Source: Cohnella sp. OV330
Lineage (GTDB): Bacteria > Bacillota > Bacilli > Paenibacillales > Paenibacillaceae
Reading direction: 5' to 3'
NCBI RefSeq assembly: GCF_900112065.1
Contig: NZ_FOKE01000009.1
Coordinates: 288,672 to 352,671, forward strand
Length of the DNA: 64,000 nucleotides
Part shown: piece after piece, positions 10,006 through 17,819 of the stretch
Numbering within the stretch: the first letter of the stretch is position 1
Layout of the letters: every line of letters starts with the position of its first letter
Position numbers and translations under genes: made by a program
The notes under the pieces: model-generated
The model's database searches: none
Seen by the model: only the letters and a program-made list of their open reading frames with translations
Told to the model about the DNA's origin: nothing

Positions 10006-11589
10006 TTACATCGGCTCTGCCGGCGTCCGGCCCTGCGGCGAAGGCTGCGGCTGCTCCGAACGCCCCGCCCGCGAATCCGCGGGATGCACGGCGACGATCG
10101 TGTCCTGCGCACGGTAGGTAGAGCGGTTCAGCTTGCTTCGAACGTGGAGTTGGCCGTCTACATACTTCAAGCGGTAGGTGTCCACGACCGCGCCTGATTT
10201 TCCAGCCTGCAGAAGACGAGACATGCCGACCGGGACATCCGCGTCTTGCCTGTACACGGTCCGGGGCAGGAGATCCTTTACGCGGACCGTTTCCAGCTCG
10301 TACCTGACGTTGTCCGCCATCGTGCCGAACAGCTTGACTGTGAGCCGTTTGTCGCGAACCGCGGCTTTGATCAATAGCCGTTTGCCCGTGTCGTTGCGAA
10401 AACGGAAATTGATATAGCCCTCCGCGAAGGTCGCGTCCATGCCCTGCGGCAGGTAATTCACCGGGAGCGAGTGGTTGTGCCGCTCGACGATCTTGAGATC
10501 CGAGGCGCGCAGGACGGCATTGTAAAGCGTGCTGGAGACCTGGCAGATGCCGCCGCCGATGCCCGGCACGAGCTTGCCTTTCAGGATGACCGGTGCCTCC
10601 CGGTAGCCGTAAACCCGCCGCGCTTCGGCGACGACGGCGCCGTAGTCGAACGTCTCGCCCGGCATAAGCATCGTACCGTCCAAGGCGTCGGCAGTGGCCT
10701 CGACGTTATGGACGCGGCCTTCGCCGCTCGCCGCGAAGGAGGTGGAGAACTCGGCGATCTTGCGCGCGATTCCCTGCGCCTGAAGCGACGCCTGCGTAAT
10801 CTCGGGCGTAACTTGGATGACGGGCACTCGCAATTCAATCGACAACGGCTCGCCTGCGGAAGGCGGCGCTTCGTTTAATGACTTGGGCGCATAATTCTTA
10901 AATGCAGCCAGCAGCCGGGAAATGTCGAGCGTCTCGCCCGGCGTTTCGGGCGAATAGACGACCTGATCGTACGCGTCGATCGTTCGAACAGCATCAACCG
11001 GCTGCTTTTCCGCGAGCGGTCCCCACATCGCTTCCGCTTTTTCCGCGAACGTCTCCTCGTCCCAGACGGTTTCGATCGAAAAGCGCTTCGCGATCGCCCG
11101 CCCGGCTGACCGGCGTTTCAGCCAACCGGCGTCCCGATATCGCTCGATCGCTCGGAGAGCTTCCTCTGCGTTCAGCTGGAGCCCAAGCTCGCGCCAAGTC
11201 GGTCTCTCTTCTAAGGCTTCCACACGTCCGGTAACCAGCCTCACGCGCCCGTCGAGCGCGGCTTCGATCCGCGCCTGTACCTTGGCGATCGCGGCATCCG
11301 CGCTTAAGCCGCTTAGATCCAAGCTGCCTGCCGCGACACCGTCCGGCAGCGCGCGAGGACGCCGTTCGGCGTGTTTCGCCGTCTCTTTTACGGCAACGTC
11401 GTCGGCATCAGCTCTCCGAAAGGCCGATTCTACTATGGCGATTCGCGCATCGCCGACGCTAAAGTCTAACGGCTGCATATAGCCATTTGTCGAGCCTGCG
11501 GCCCCCGCATGCCCCGTTACCGCCGCCCCGGCGCTCACGCCGATCATCGCGAGGAACGCTGCCGCGATCCGTACGATCCGTTTGTCCAT
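10006..11589 (-). CDS. VanW-family secreted protein
   Basis: 527 residues, starting with a signal peptide (MDKRIVRIAAAFLAMIGVSA). A middle peptidoglycan-binding-4-type region (residues about 75-290) precedes the VanW domain (about 300-430), recognised by MPGETFDYGAVVAEA, GIGGGICQVSSTLYNAVLR and NHSLPVNYLPQG. A G5-like tail and a Pro/Gln-rich end follow. VanW domains occur in cell-wall proteins of Gram-positives; their activity is not established, and the name from vancomycin clusters does not imply resistance. Ribosome site GGGAGGT just upstream of the ATG. Stand-alone gene, divergent from ftsE. Confidence 0.9.
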   Translation of the reverse strand: MDKRIVRIAAAFLAMIGVSAGAAVTGHAGAAGSTNGYMQPLDFSVGDARIAIVESAFRRADADDVAVKETAKHAERRPRALPDGVAAGSLDLSGLSADAAIAKVQARIEAALDGRVRLVTGRVEALEERPTWRELGLQLNAEEALRAIERYRDAGWLKRRSAGRAIAKRFSIETVWDEETFAEKAEAMWGPLAEKQPVDAVRTIDAYDQVVYSPETPGETLDISRLLAAFKNYAPKSLNEAPPSAGEPLSIELRVPVIQVTPEITQASLQAQGIARKIAEFSTSFAASGEGRVHNVEATADALDGTMLMPGETFDYGAVVAEARRVYGYREAPVILKGKLVPGIGGGICQVSSTLYNAVLRASDLKIVERHNHSLPVNYLPQGMDATFAEGYINFRFRNDTGKRLLIKAAVRDKRLTVKLFGTMADNVRYELETVRVKDLLPRTVYRQDADVPVGMSRLLQAGKSGAVVDTYRLKYVDGQLHVRSKLNRSTYRAQDTIVAVHPADSRAGRSEQPQPSPQGRTPAEPM

Positions 11590-11858
11590 TTTCGGAATAC
11601 CTCCCTCCGCGAACGCATGTGTCCCATAGGATTCCCTTCAGATTAAAAATTTCTCAAAATAACGAAAATCGACAAAAATGCACGCCGAAATAGGCGCGAA
11701 TCCGCGTCCGGCAGCCAGATAAAGCTCGACAAATAAAGGATTTGCCGGCAAGATGTCGAAGTACCATTAGTCTGCGGAACTTTAGCCTTTCGACGGGAAG
11801 CGTCTCCCTGAACGTATATATGCATCGGCTGCCCAACAATGAAACAGGATGTGATCGC

Positions 11859-12545
11859 GTGATCGAAATGCACGACATATGGAAGACCTATCCGGACGGC
11901 ACGCCCGCCCTGCAAGGCATAAACATCGTGATCGACCGCAACGAGTTCGTCTATGTCGTCGGCCCGTCCGGCGCCGGCAAGTCGACGTTCATGAAGCTGA
12001 TCTATCGCGAGGAAGTGCCGACCAAGGGCCAGCTGTCCGTCAACGGATTCAATATAGGCAAGCTGAAGCAACGCAAGATTCCGTACGTGCGCCGCAATAT
12101 CGGCGTCGTATTCCAAGATTTCCGCCTGCTCCCCAAGCTATCCGTTTACGAAAACGTCGCCTTCGCGATGGAAGTCGTCGAATCGCCGAAAAGGCAGATT
12201 CGCCGCCGCACGATGGAAGTGCTGGAACTCGTCGGGCTCAAGCACAAGGCGAGCAGCCTGCCCGCACAGCTGTCCGGCGGCGAGCAGCAGCGCGTCGCGA
12301 TCGCCAGAGCCATCGTGAACAGCCCCTCCGTCATCGTGGCGGACGAGCCTACCGGCAACCTCGATCCCGAGACCTCCTGGGGGATCATGAAGCTGCTTGA
12401 AGAGATCAATTTCCGCGGCACCACCATCGTCATGGCCACCCACAACAAAGAAATCGTCAACACCCTCCGCAAGCGGGTCATCGCGATCGAACGGGGCACC
12501 ATCGTGCGGGACCAGCAGAGAGGGGAATACGGCTATGAAGTTTAG
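11859..12545 (+). CDS. ftsE: cell-division ABC ATPase FtsE
   Basis: 228-residue cytosolic ATPase of the FtsEX complex, which does not transport but passes mechanical signals to peptidoglycan hydrolases at the division site or sidewall. Walker A GPSGAGKST (about residue 34), signature LSGGEQQR, Walker B VIVADEPTGNLDPETS and the FtsE-typical start VIEMHDIWKTYPDG. GTG at 11859 with AGGA at 11846-11849 was chosen because it gives the standard FtsE N-terminus. Overlaps ftsX by 11 bases, so the two are translationally coupled; the M23 hydrolase gene follows. Confidence 0.96.
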   Translation: MIEMHDIWKTYPDGTPALQGINIVIDRNEFVYVVGPSGAGKSTFMKLIYREEVPTKGQLSVNGFNIGKLKQRKIPYVRRNIGVVFQDFRLLPKLSVYENVAFAMEVVESPKRQIRRRTMEVLELVGLKHKASSLPAQLSGGEQQRVAIARAIVNSPSVIVADEPTGNLDPETSWGIMKLLEEINFRGTTIVMATHNKEIVNTLRKRVIAIERGTIVRDQQRGEYGYEV

Positions 12546-13449
12546 CACCCTCGTGCGCCATATCCGCGAAGGTGTCAAGAACGTCTTCCGCAACGGCTGG
12601 ATGTCGTTCGCTTCGATCGGATCGATCGTCGTGTCGCTGTTCGTGCTGGGCGTGTTCATGCTCCTCGCGCTCAACGTGAACCAATGGGCCGACCAATTCG
12701 ACAGCCAGGTTCAAGTCAACGTATACCTCGAGTCGGATATCGGACAATCCAAGATCGACGAGCTGAAGACGCGTATCGGCAACATCGCTGAGGTCAAGCA
12801 GGTGACTTTCGTCTCCAAGGAAGCGGGGCTCGAGAAGCTCCGCGAGGACTTGGACGAGGACGTAAAGGGCGCGCTCGACGGCTATAAGGACTCGAATCCG
12901 CTCCCGGATTCGTTCGAGGTCGAACTGTTCGACGCCCAGCAGGTATCATACGTGGCCAAGCAGATTCTGGCGTTTAACGAGACGGACGCGGACAAGCCGA
13001 TCATTAGCGTCAAGTACGGACAAGGCTACGTCGAAAAGCTGTTCCGAATCACGAACGCCGTGCGCAACGTCGGTCTCGTCGTCGTCGCCGGACTTGCGGT
13101 CATGGCGATGTTCCTCATTTCTACGACGATCAAGATGACGATCCTGGCGCGCCGCAGAGAGATCGGCATCATGAAGCTCGTCGGCGCCACGAACAATTTT
13201 ATCCGCTGGCCTTTCTTTATCGAAGGAATCATCATCGGCTTGGCGGGCTCCGGCATTACGACGGCGCTGCTATTGTACGGTTATTCCGAATTGATCGCAT
13301 CGACGCATTACAACATGGGCCTCATGATGATCGAGGTCGTCGACATGAACAAAGTCGGCTGGCTGGTCGGCGGCTCGCTCGTCGCGCTCGGCACTTTGAT
13401 CGGCGTCTGGGGCAGCGTCGTTTCGGTTCGCAAGCATTTGAAGGTGTAG
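12535..13449 (+). CDS. ftsX: cell-division membrane protein FtsX
   Basis: 304-residue membrane partner of FtsE. It has an N-terminal helix after residue 25 (FASIGSIVVSLFVLGVFMLL), an extracellular domain of about 110 residues that in relatives contacts a coiled-coil hydrolase, and three more helices in the FtsX/MacB domain (from about residue 170). Start ATG 12535 is inside the end of ftsE with AGAGGGG at 12518-12524. The next gene encodes a coiled-coil M23 protein, the expected partner. Confidence 0.96.
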   Translation: MKFSTLVRHIREGVKNVFRNGWMSFASIGSIVVSLFVLGVFMLLALNVNQWADQFDSQVQVNVYLESDIGQSKIDELKTRIGNIAEVKQVTFVSKEAGLEKLREDLDEDVKGALDGYKDSNPLPDSFEVELFDAQQVSYVAKQILAFNETDADKPIISVKYGQGYVEKLFRITNAVRNVGLVVVAGLAVMAMFLISTTIKMTILARRREIGIMKLVGATNNFIRWPFFIEGIIIGLAGSGITTALLLYGYSELIASTHYNMGLMMIEVVDMNKVGWLVGGSLVALGTLIGVWGSVVSVRKHLKV

Positions 13450-13488
13450 CTCTTGCCGTTCATGCTCAGATGATGGAGGAGAACATGG

Positions 13489-14667
13489 GTGAATAGAAGA
13501 TTGATCGCGGTATTGGTCATGCTGCTGGGCGTCGTATTCCTCGTACGGCCGTACGAGAGCCACGCCGAGACGAAGATGCAGAAGATCGAGCGGCAGCTCA
13601 AAGAGATCCAAGCCCAGATGAACGCCGCTGCGGAAAATAAAAAGGAAGCCGAGCGTCGGAGCGAGGACCTGACGAATAAAAAGGCGCTCGCCAAGACGGA
13701 TATGTTTACGCTGCTCAAGCAGATTCAGCAGACGGCGGATCAGCTCGACGCGACGCAAGCCAAGATCGACGCCGCCGAAGCCAAACTGCTGAAGACGACG
13801 TCGGAGCTCGAGTCCGCCGAAGCCTCCAGGCAGAACCGGGACGAGCAGTTAAGGGACCGCATCCGGCTCATTTACATGAACGGCTCCGTCTCTTATCTGG
13901 ACGTGCTGCTGAGCTCCAAGAGCTTCTCGGACTTCGTCGGCCGGTTTCAGTCTCTGCAGTCCATCATGGAGCAGGATAAAGAAGTGCTGTCGCAGACCGA
14001 GAGCTACAAGGCGCTTGTCGCCGACAAGAAGGCGCAGGTCGAACTGGACCTGACTTCGGTCAAAAAGCTGTACAGCGACATGGCCGACAAGAAGGCCGAG
14101 CTTCAAGACCAAGAAAAAGAAAAAGAAGTGCTCGTAGCGAGCATCAATCAAAAGATCGAAGAAACCGAGGACATCAGCGAAGAAGCCGAAGCCGCGCTAA
14201 TGGAGTTCGGCAAAAAGTATTCGAAGCTGCTGGAGCAGAAAAAACAGCTGAAAACCTACTATACCGGCGGCAAGCTGGGCCTTCCGCTGAAGCGGGAGTA
14301 CCGATTGTCCTCGCCGTTCGGTTACCGGACGCATCCCGTGACCGGTCAGAGAAACAAGCTGCATACGGGCATGGACATGGCCGTTCCGGAGGGCACGCCG
14401 GTCTACGCAGCCGAATCGGGCACCGTCATCGTCGCCCAGTCGTGGAGCGGCTACGGCAACTGTATCATCATCAACCACGGCGGCGGGCTCTGGACGCTAT
14501 ACGGCCACTTGAAGCCGGGCGGGATCCTCGTGGAAAAAGGCGAGACCGTCAAGCGCGGCGAAAAAATCGGCCTCGTCGGCATGACAGGTACCGCAACCGG
14601 CTACCATCTGCACTTCGAGGTCCGCAAAGACGGCACGCCGGTCAATCCCGCGCCATATCTCAAATAA
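13489..14667 (+). CDS. coiled-coil M23 murein hydrolase (EnvC/CwlO-region type)
   Basis: 392 residues: signal peptide (MNRRLIAVLVMLLGVVFLV), a long coiled coil (about 25-250, rich in KKEAERR, DKKAELQDQEKEKE), then a C-terminal LytM/M23 domain. The zinc-site residues are present: HTGMD (H and D near residue 290), YGH and HLHFEV near residue 378. EnvC lacks these residues, so this protein should itself be a peptidoglycan endopeptidase. GTG at 13489 has GGAGGAG at 13475-13481. Directly downstream of ftsEX, it is the probable FtsEX-activated hydrolase, playing the part of PcsB or CwlO in other Firmicutes. Ends at a terminator. Confidence 0.92.
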   Translation: MNRRLIAVLVMLLGVVFLVRPYESHAETKMQKIERQLKEIQAQMNAAAENKKEAERRSEDLTNKKALAKTDMFTLLKQIQQTADQLDATQAKIDAAEAKLLKTTSELESAEASRQNRDEQLRDRIRLIYMNGSVSYLDVLLSSKSFSDFVGRFQSLQSIMEQDKEVLSQTESYKALVADKKAQVELDLTSVKKLYSDMADKKAELQDQEKEKEVLVASINQKIEETEDISEEAEAALMEFGKKYSKLLEQKKQLKTYYTGGKLGLPLKREYRLSSPFGYRTHPVTGQRNKLHTGMDMAVPEGTPVYAAESGTVIVAQSWSGYGNCIIINHGGGLWTLYGHLKPGGILVEKGETVKRGEKIGLVGMTGTATGYHLHFEVRKDGTPVNPAPYLK

Positions 14668-14683
14668 ATAGCAGCCTCCCGCA

Positions 14684-14744
14684 CAGCCGCCCCAAGGCGC
14701 CGCCTACCGTTCCAGTGGGCAGCCCGGGGCGGCTGCTGCATTTT
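14684..14744 (+). terminator. rho-independent terminator after the ftsEX-M23 operon
   Basis: CAGCCGCCCC (14684-14693) pairs perfectly with GGGGCGGCTG (14726-14735); the stem can extend to the flanking GCAGC/GCTGC, and TTTT follows at 14741. Confidence 0.8.
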
Positions 14745-14748
14745 CGGG

Positions 14749-15066
14749 CGTTTAAACGGTATCCCTTTCGAACAGGCGGGGGAAGAATAGCCTAAGACTA
14801 GGTGTCTGAGACGTTTGAACGGTATCCCCTTAAAACAGGAGGCAGGGATTCGCGTAACGAACCGGAGCCTAGTCATTAAACAGTATCCCCTTCAGTCAGA
14901 TTAAAAGATTATCATGCTCAAGCCGGGACCCTTCACATTTTATCCCCTTCGTCCAGGACGGTTAAGCGACTGATATTCTTTGAAGCGATCCTTAAGAGGC
15001 TGTAGGCGCGCGTTCGCGGCCCTCCGGTGAACGCATTACCTGCACGAAGGGGATATCGTTAAAACG
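14749..15066. repeat. five copies (A-E) of a 28-base intergenic repeat; last copy inverted
   Basis: The unit reads: left arm CGTTTTAACG, one base, TATCCCCTTC, three variable bases, CAGG. Forward copies at 14749-14776, 14812-14839, 14873-14900 and 14930-14957 (starts 63, 61 and 57 bases apart); an inverted copy at 15039-15066. TATCCC is kept in all. The block has inverted 28-base ends and no ORF. It fills the 540-base gap between the M23 gene and the MinJ-like gene. Five more copies flank the transposase-like gene at 32030. No ribosomal or start-codon context, so not Shine-Dalgarno sites. Confidence 0.9.
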
Positions 15067-15208
15067 GAAAAAACAGAGTATTAAGATGAGTGTGTTCCAC
15101 TATTTGTAAATTGCGAAAAAGCAGACCGGCAGGATTTGAACTTCCGTCTGTCGAATACGTATGGTCGGCATACATATCGGATTACGGAAACGAAAGGCGG
15201 GATTCGTC

Positions 15209-16723
15209 TTGGATCTGACGATCGATTGGTTGCGGTTGGCGGGCGAGAGTATCGGCGTCCTGTTCCTATCGCCTTTTCTATATATAGCGCTTGCGATGGT
15301 CTGGTGGCATTCGCGTCAGAGCAATGTGCTGCAACGCAGGTTGTTCCATGTCAGGCTGCGAGGTACGCTGCCGATGACAGCGGCCCGTATCGTCGCGGGT
15401 TTCATCGCGGGCATTGCATTATCCGCGCTTGGGTTTGCCGCTGGCGCACAGTTGACCGCCTCGACGCTCGTATGCGTCTGGGTCGCGACGTTCGTTCTAG
15501 CCCTGTTCAAGCTTCGATATGTTTGTCTCGCCTACGCGGCCGGCGCGCTTACCGTTGTTCAGGCGGTCCTGTCTTGGACAGGCGTTCCTGACGGTGACGA
15601 TACGATCAACCGGGTCTGGCAGGCGGTGAACGATATCGATGGTCCGTCATTGCTGTTTTTGGCCGGTCTGCTGCATATTGCGGAAGCGCTTCTCGTTCGG
15701 CTGCAGGGATCGCGTTATGCTACGCCGTTGTTCCTCGAAGGCAAACGCGGGAAACCGATCGGCGCCTATTCGCTGTCCGGCCTCTGGCCCGTGCCGCTGC
15801 TATGGCTCGTGCCAGCGACTAGCAACAACGGGCTAGCGCTGCCGTGGACGCCGCTGTTCGGCATGGACGGCGGCCCTGCGATGAACGTAGCCGGTTGGAC
15901 GTTAGCGGCTTTCCCGGTGCTGATCGGATTTACGGACCGGACGACGTCACGTTGGCCCGAAACCAAGGCGAAGGAAATGGCGGGCGGGCTCCTGGTTTAC
16001 GGGCTGTCGATCGCGGCGCTTGCAGCCGGCGCAGCGTTTTGGGGACCGCTTACGATCGTGGCTGGGTTGGCGGCTTTCATTTTGCACGAAGGTCTGCTTT
16101 TCTGGGGAAGATTGCGCGAGCGGGGGCATCATCCTGTTTATGTGCAAGACGGCAGAGGCGTCGTGATCCTCGCCGTCCTTCCCGGCACGCCGGCGTCCGA
16201 GATGGGCTTGAGCGCGGGCGAGACGGTAAGCAAGGCCAACGGCGTTCGGGTACGAAGCAAGGAGGAGCTTCACGCGGCGTTGCAGCTCCAGCCGGCGTTC
16301 ACGAAGCTAGAGGTGCTCAATCGCGACGGTAACGTGAAGTTTGCGCAGCGGGCAAGGTACGCCGGAGAGCACCATCAACTAGGGCTGATCCTGGCGCCGG
16401 ACGAGGATGCCGAATATGTAGCAGCGCCGCGTTCGTCCTCGCTGCGCCAAGGGCTCCGTCTAGCGGGTGCAAGGTTGCGCGGAGAAGGCGCTCGCAGAAG
16501 CTTCGGCGGTTCGGAAGAGGCCGTAGCGTTGGAGAGCGGGCCGCCGCCCGAGAAAACCGGAATGTCGGGGAATGGCGTACTTGCTTTGACCGCGGGTACG
16601 CCGGTTACGGGGATGCCAGGTGAAGGTGAAGAGACAGCAGAGCAAGCCCTCGGGACTACGCTCGCCATGGCTCCGAAGCCCGTGCCTGAAGGCCTTCCTC
16701 CGCGCAGCGGGCGACGTAAGTAG
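15209..16723 (+). CDS. PDZ-domain membrane protein, MinJ-like
   Basis: 504-residue integral membrane protein with about eight hydrophobic segments in residues 10-305, then a PDZ domain (about 313-390: GVVILAVLPGTPASEMGLSA, GETVSKANGVRV) and a disordered tail. This layout and the place after ftsE-ftsX-M23 match MinJ (YvjD) of Bacillus, which links DivIVA to MinD and places the division machinery at the poles. Similarity was judged by architecture and gene order, so the name is tentative. TTG 15209 with AAAGGCGGG at 15192-15200 was preferred to ATG 15161, which has no ribosome site. In Bacillus, ctpB precedes minJ; here it is missing. Confidence 0.75.
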   Translation: MDLTIDWLRLAGESIGVLFLSPFLYIALAMVWWHSRQSNVLQRRLFHVRLRGTLPMTAARIVAGFIAGIALSALGFAAGAQLTASTLVCVWVATFVLALFKLRYVCLAYAAGALTVVQAVLSWTGVPDGDDTINRVWQAVNDIDGPSLLFLAGLLHIAEALLVRLQGSRYATPLFLEGKRGKPIGAYSLSGLWPVPLLWLVPATSNNGLALPWTPLFGMDGGPAMNVAGWTLAAFPVLIGFTDRTTSRWPETKAKEMAGGLLVYGLSIAALAAGAAFWGPLTIVAGLAAFILHEGLLFWGRLRERGHHPVYVQDGRGVVILAVLPGTPASEMGLSAGETVSKANGVRVRSKEELHAALQLQPAFTKLEVLNRDGNVKFAQRARYAGEHHQLGLILAPDEDAEYVAAPRSSSLRQGLRLAGARLRGEGARRSFGGSEEAVALESGPPPEKTGMSGNGVLALTAGTPVTGMPGEGEETAEQALGTTLAMAPKPVPEGLPPRSGRRK

Positions 16724-16767
16724 AGAGCGGGCGAAGCGTGCGAACGGATTGTTTTTGAAAATCAAAT

Positions 16768-16796
16768 TTGACAGTCCACCCGTTGTTCGTTAATAT
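16768..16796 (+). promoter_or_regulatory. sigma-A promoter of the guanidine riboswitch/SMR operon
   Basis: TTGACA at 16768-16773, 17-base spacer, TAATAT at 16791-16796. Transcription would start near 16803, just before the riboswitch. Confidence 0.8.
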
Positions 16797-16807
16797 GGTT
16801 GGGATTC

Positions 16808-16913
16808 GTCCTCTAGGGTTCCGAGTCGGCTACGGCCGCCTGTCTGGTCCAAGGGAGGGCGCGCGCTGCCGATTGCGGCAGGCGTCACGGAGGGACAAAA
16901 GCCCGGGAGTATC
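16808..16913 (+). promoter_or_regulatory. guanidine-I riboswitch (ykkC class)
   Basis: Conserved ykkC leader blocks appear in the right order: CTAGGGTTCCG (16813-16823), CTGGTCCAAGGGAGGG (about 16844-16859), CACGGAGGGACAAAAGCCCGGGAG (conserved part 16886-16909, split here as CACGGAGGGAC and AAAAGCCCGGGAG). This aptamer binds guanidinium; in the bound state it stops the AAAAGCCCGGGAGTATC arm from pairing into the terminator that follows, and so turns on the exporter genes. It sits between a promoter and the two SMR genes, the standard arrangement for this class. Confidence 0.93.
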
Positions 16914-16980
16914 AGAATGCACGGTCATGCGCGCCACTCGCGCTGCGTACCTTGCATGCCGATGCTTTCGGGCTTTTTTT
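16897..16980 (+). terminator. riboswitch-controlled terminator
   Basis: The aptamer's last arm (AAAAGCCCGGGAGTATC from 16897) pairs with GATGCTTTCGGGCTTTT (16961-16977) and is followed by a T-run to 16980. A separate hairpin (GCGCG..CGCGC) fits in the loop. Overlap of the aptamer arm with the terminator stem shows transcription-attenuation control. Confidence 0.85.
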
Positions 16981-17011
16981 GCATCTTGGACACAAGGAGT
17001 GGGGATCGACG

Positions 17012-17365
17012 ATGACAAAATACTGGACGCTGCTCGTCGCAGCCGGCGTGACGGAAGTAGGCTGGGTGTCGGGCTTGAAGCATGCTTCAAATTGGTGGGA
17101 ATGGCTGCTGACGGCGGTCGCATTAGCTTTTTCTTTTTGGAGCCTGATGGAAGTGACGCGCGTGCTGCCGATCGGAACGGCTTACGCTGCATTCACGGGG
17201 ATCGGAGCCGCTGGGACGGTGATCGGAGAAGCCGTCTTTTTCGAAGGAGAACTGAATGCGGCTAAATTAGCGCTTGTCGCGCTCATGATCGTCGGCATCG
17301 TCGGTTTAAAAGCGACATCCGGACCCAAAACGAAATCGGATGTTGAAGAAGGGGGGGCGCACTGA
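17012..17365 (+). CDS. ykkC: SMR-family guanidinium exporter subunit (YkkC-like)
   Basis: 117-residue small multidrug resistance protein with four membrane helices and the conserved membrane glutamate in VAAGVTEVGWV (residue about 14), which carries the protons in EmrE relatives. It is the first gene behind the guanidine-I riboswitch, so guanidinium export is the likely job rather than broad drug resistance. Start ATG 17012 with AAGGAG at 16994. It overlaps the next SMR gene by one base (TGATG), typical of obligate heterodimers like YkkCD of Bacillus. The short charged tail GPKTKSDVEEGGAH is unusual for SMR proteins. Confidence 0.9.
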   Translation: MTKYWTLLVAAGVTEVGWVSGLKHASNWWEWLLTAVALAFSFWSLMEVTRVLPIGTAYAAFTGIGAAGTVIGEAVFFEGELNAAKLALVALMIVGIVGLKATSGPKTKSDVEEGGAH

Positions 17366-17682
17366 TGGCCTGGATCTATTTAGTTTGTGCGGGCCTGTTC
17401 GAAGTAGCGGGGGCGGTCGGTTTAAATCGCTGGAGCAGCCGCAGGGATGCGTGGGGACTTATTATCATCTGCGTGAGCTTCTTGTTCAGCTTCAGCCTGC
17501 TGACGGCCGCAATGCAGGATATCTCGATGGGGACGGCTTACGCGGTGTGGACGGGCATCGGCTCGGTGGGCGCGACCGTGCTTGGTATGATTTTTTACGG
17601 CGAATCGCGTCAGGTCATGCGTATCTTCTTCCTCGCGTTGGTAACCGCTTCGGCAGTTGGTTTAAAAGTGCTCGGAGAGTAA
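17365..17682 (+). CDS. ykkD: SMR-family guanidinium exporter subunit (YkkD-like)
   Basis: 105-residue SMR protein, partner of the preceding gene. Four helices; membrane glutamate in GLFEVAGAVGLN (residue about 13); GTAYAVWTGIGSVGATVLGM is the family-typical third helix. ATG 17365 shares its first base with the stop codon of the previous gene. Two different subunits in one operon suggest a heterodimer with opposite orientations in the membrane. Clearly under the same riboswitch. Confidence 0.9.
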   Translation: MAWIYLVCAGLFEVAGAVGLNRWSSRRDAWGLIIICVSFLFSFSLLTAAMQDISMGTAYAVWTGIGSVGATVLGMIFYGESRQVMRIFFLALVTASAVGLKVLGE

Positions 17683-17819
17683 CTCAAAAATAAGCAATGT
17701 AGCAAAATTAGTACCATTCTATCCAGAAAATTTCCTGATATAAAGGAAAAAGGTGGATTTATGTCGAATTACTCGATAAAATGCCAAATCCGAAATCATG
17801 CATGGAGTCGAGATATTAA

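Noticed and set aside
10006..11589. Vancomycin-resistance gene
   Set aside because: VanW-domain proteins are common in Gram-positives without resistance; no vanHAX genes are near.
14749..15066. Regularly spaced 28-base repeats as a CRISPR array
   Set aside because: Repeats diverge too much, spacing varies (29-35 bases between copies), one copy is inverted, and no cas genes are present.
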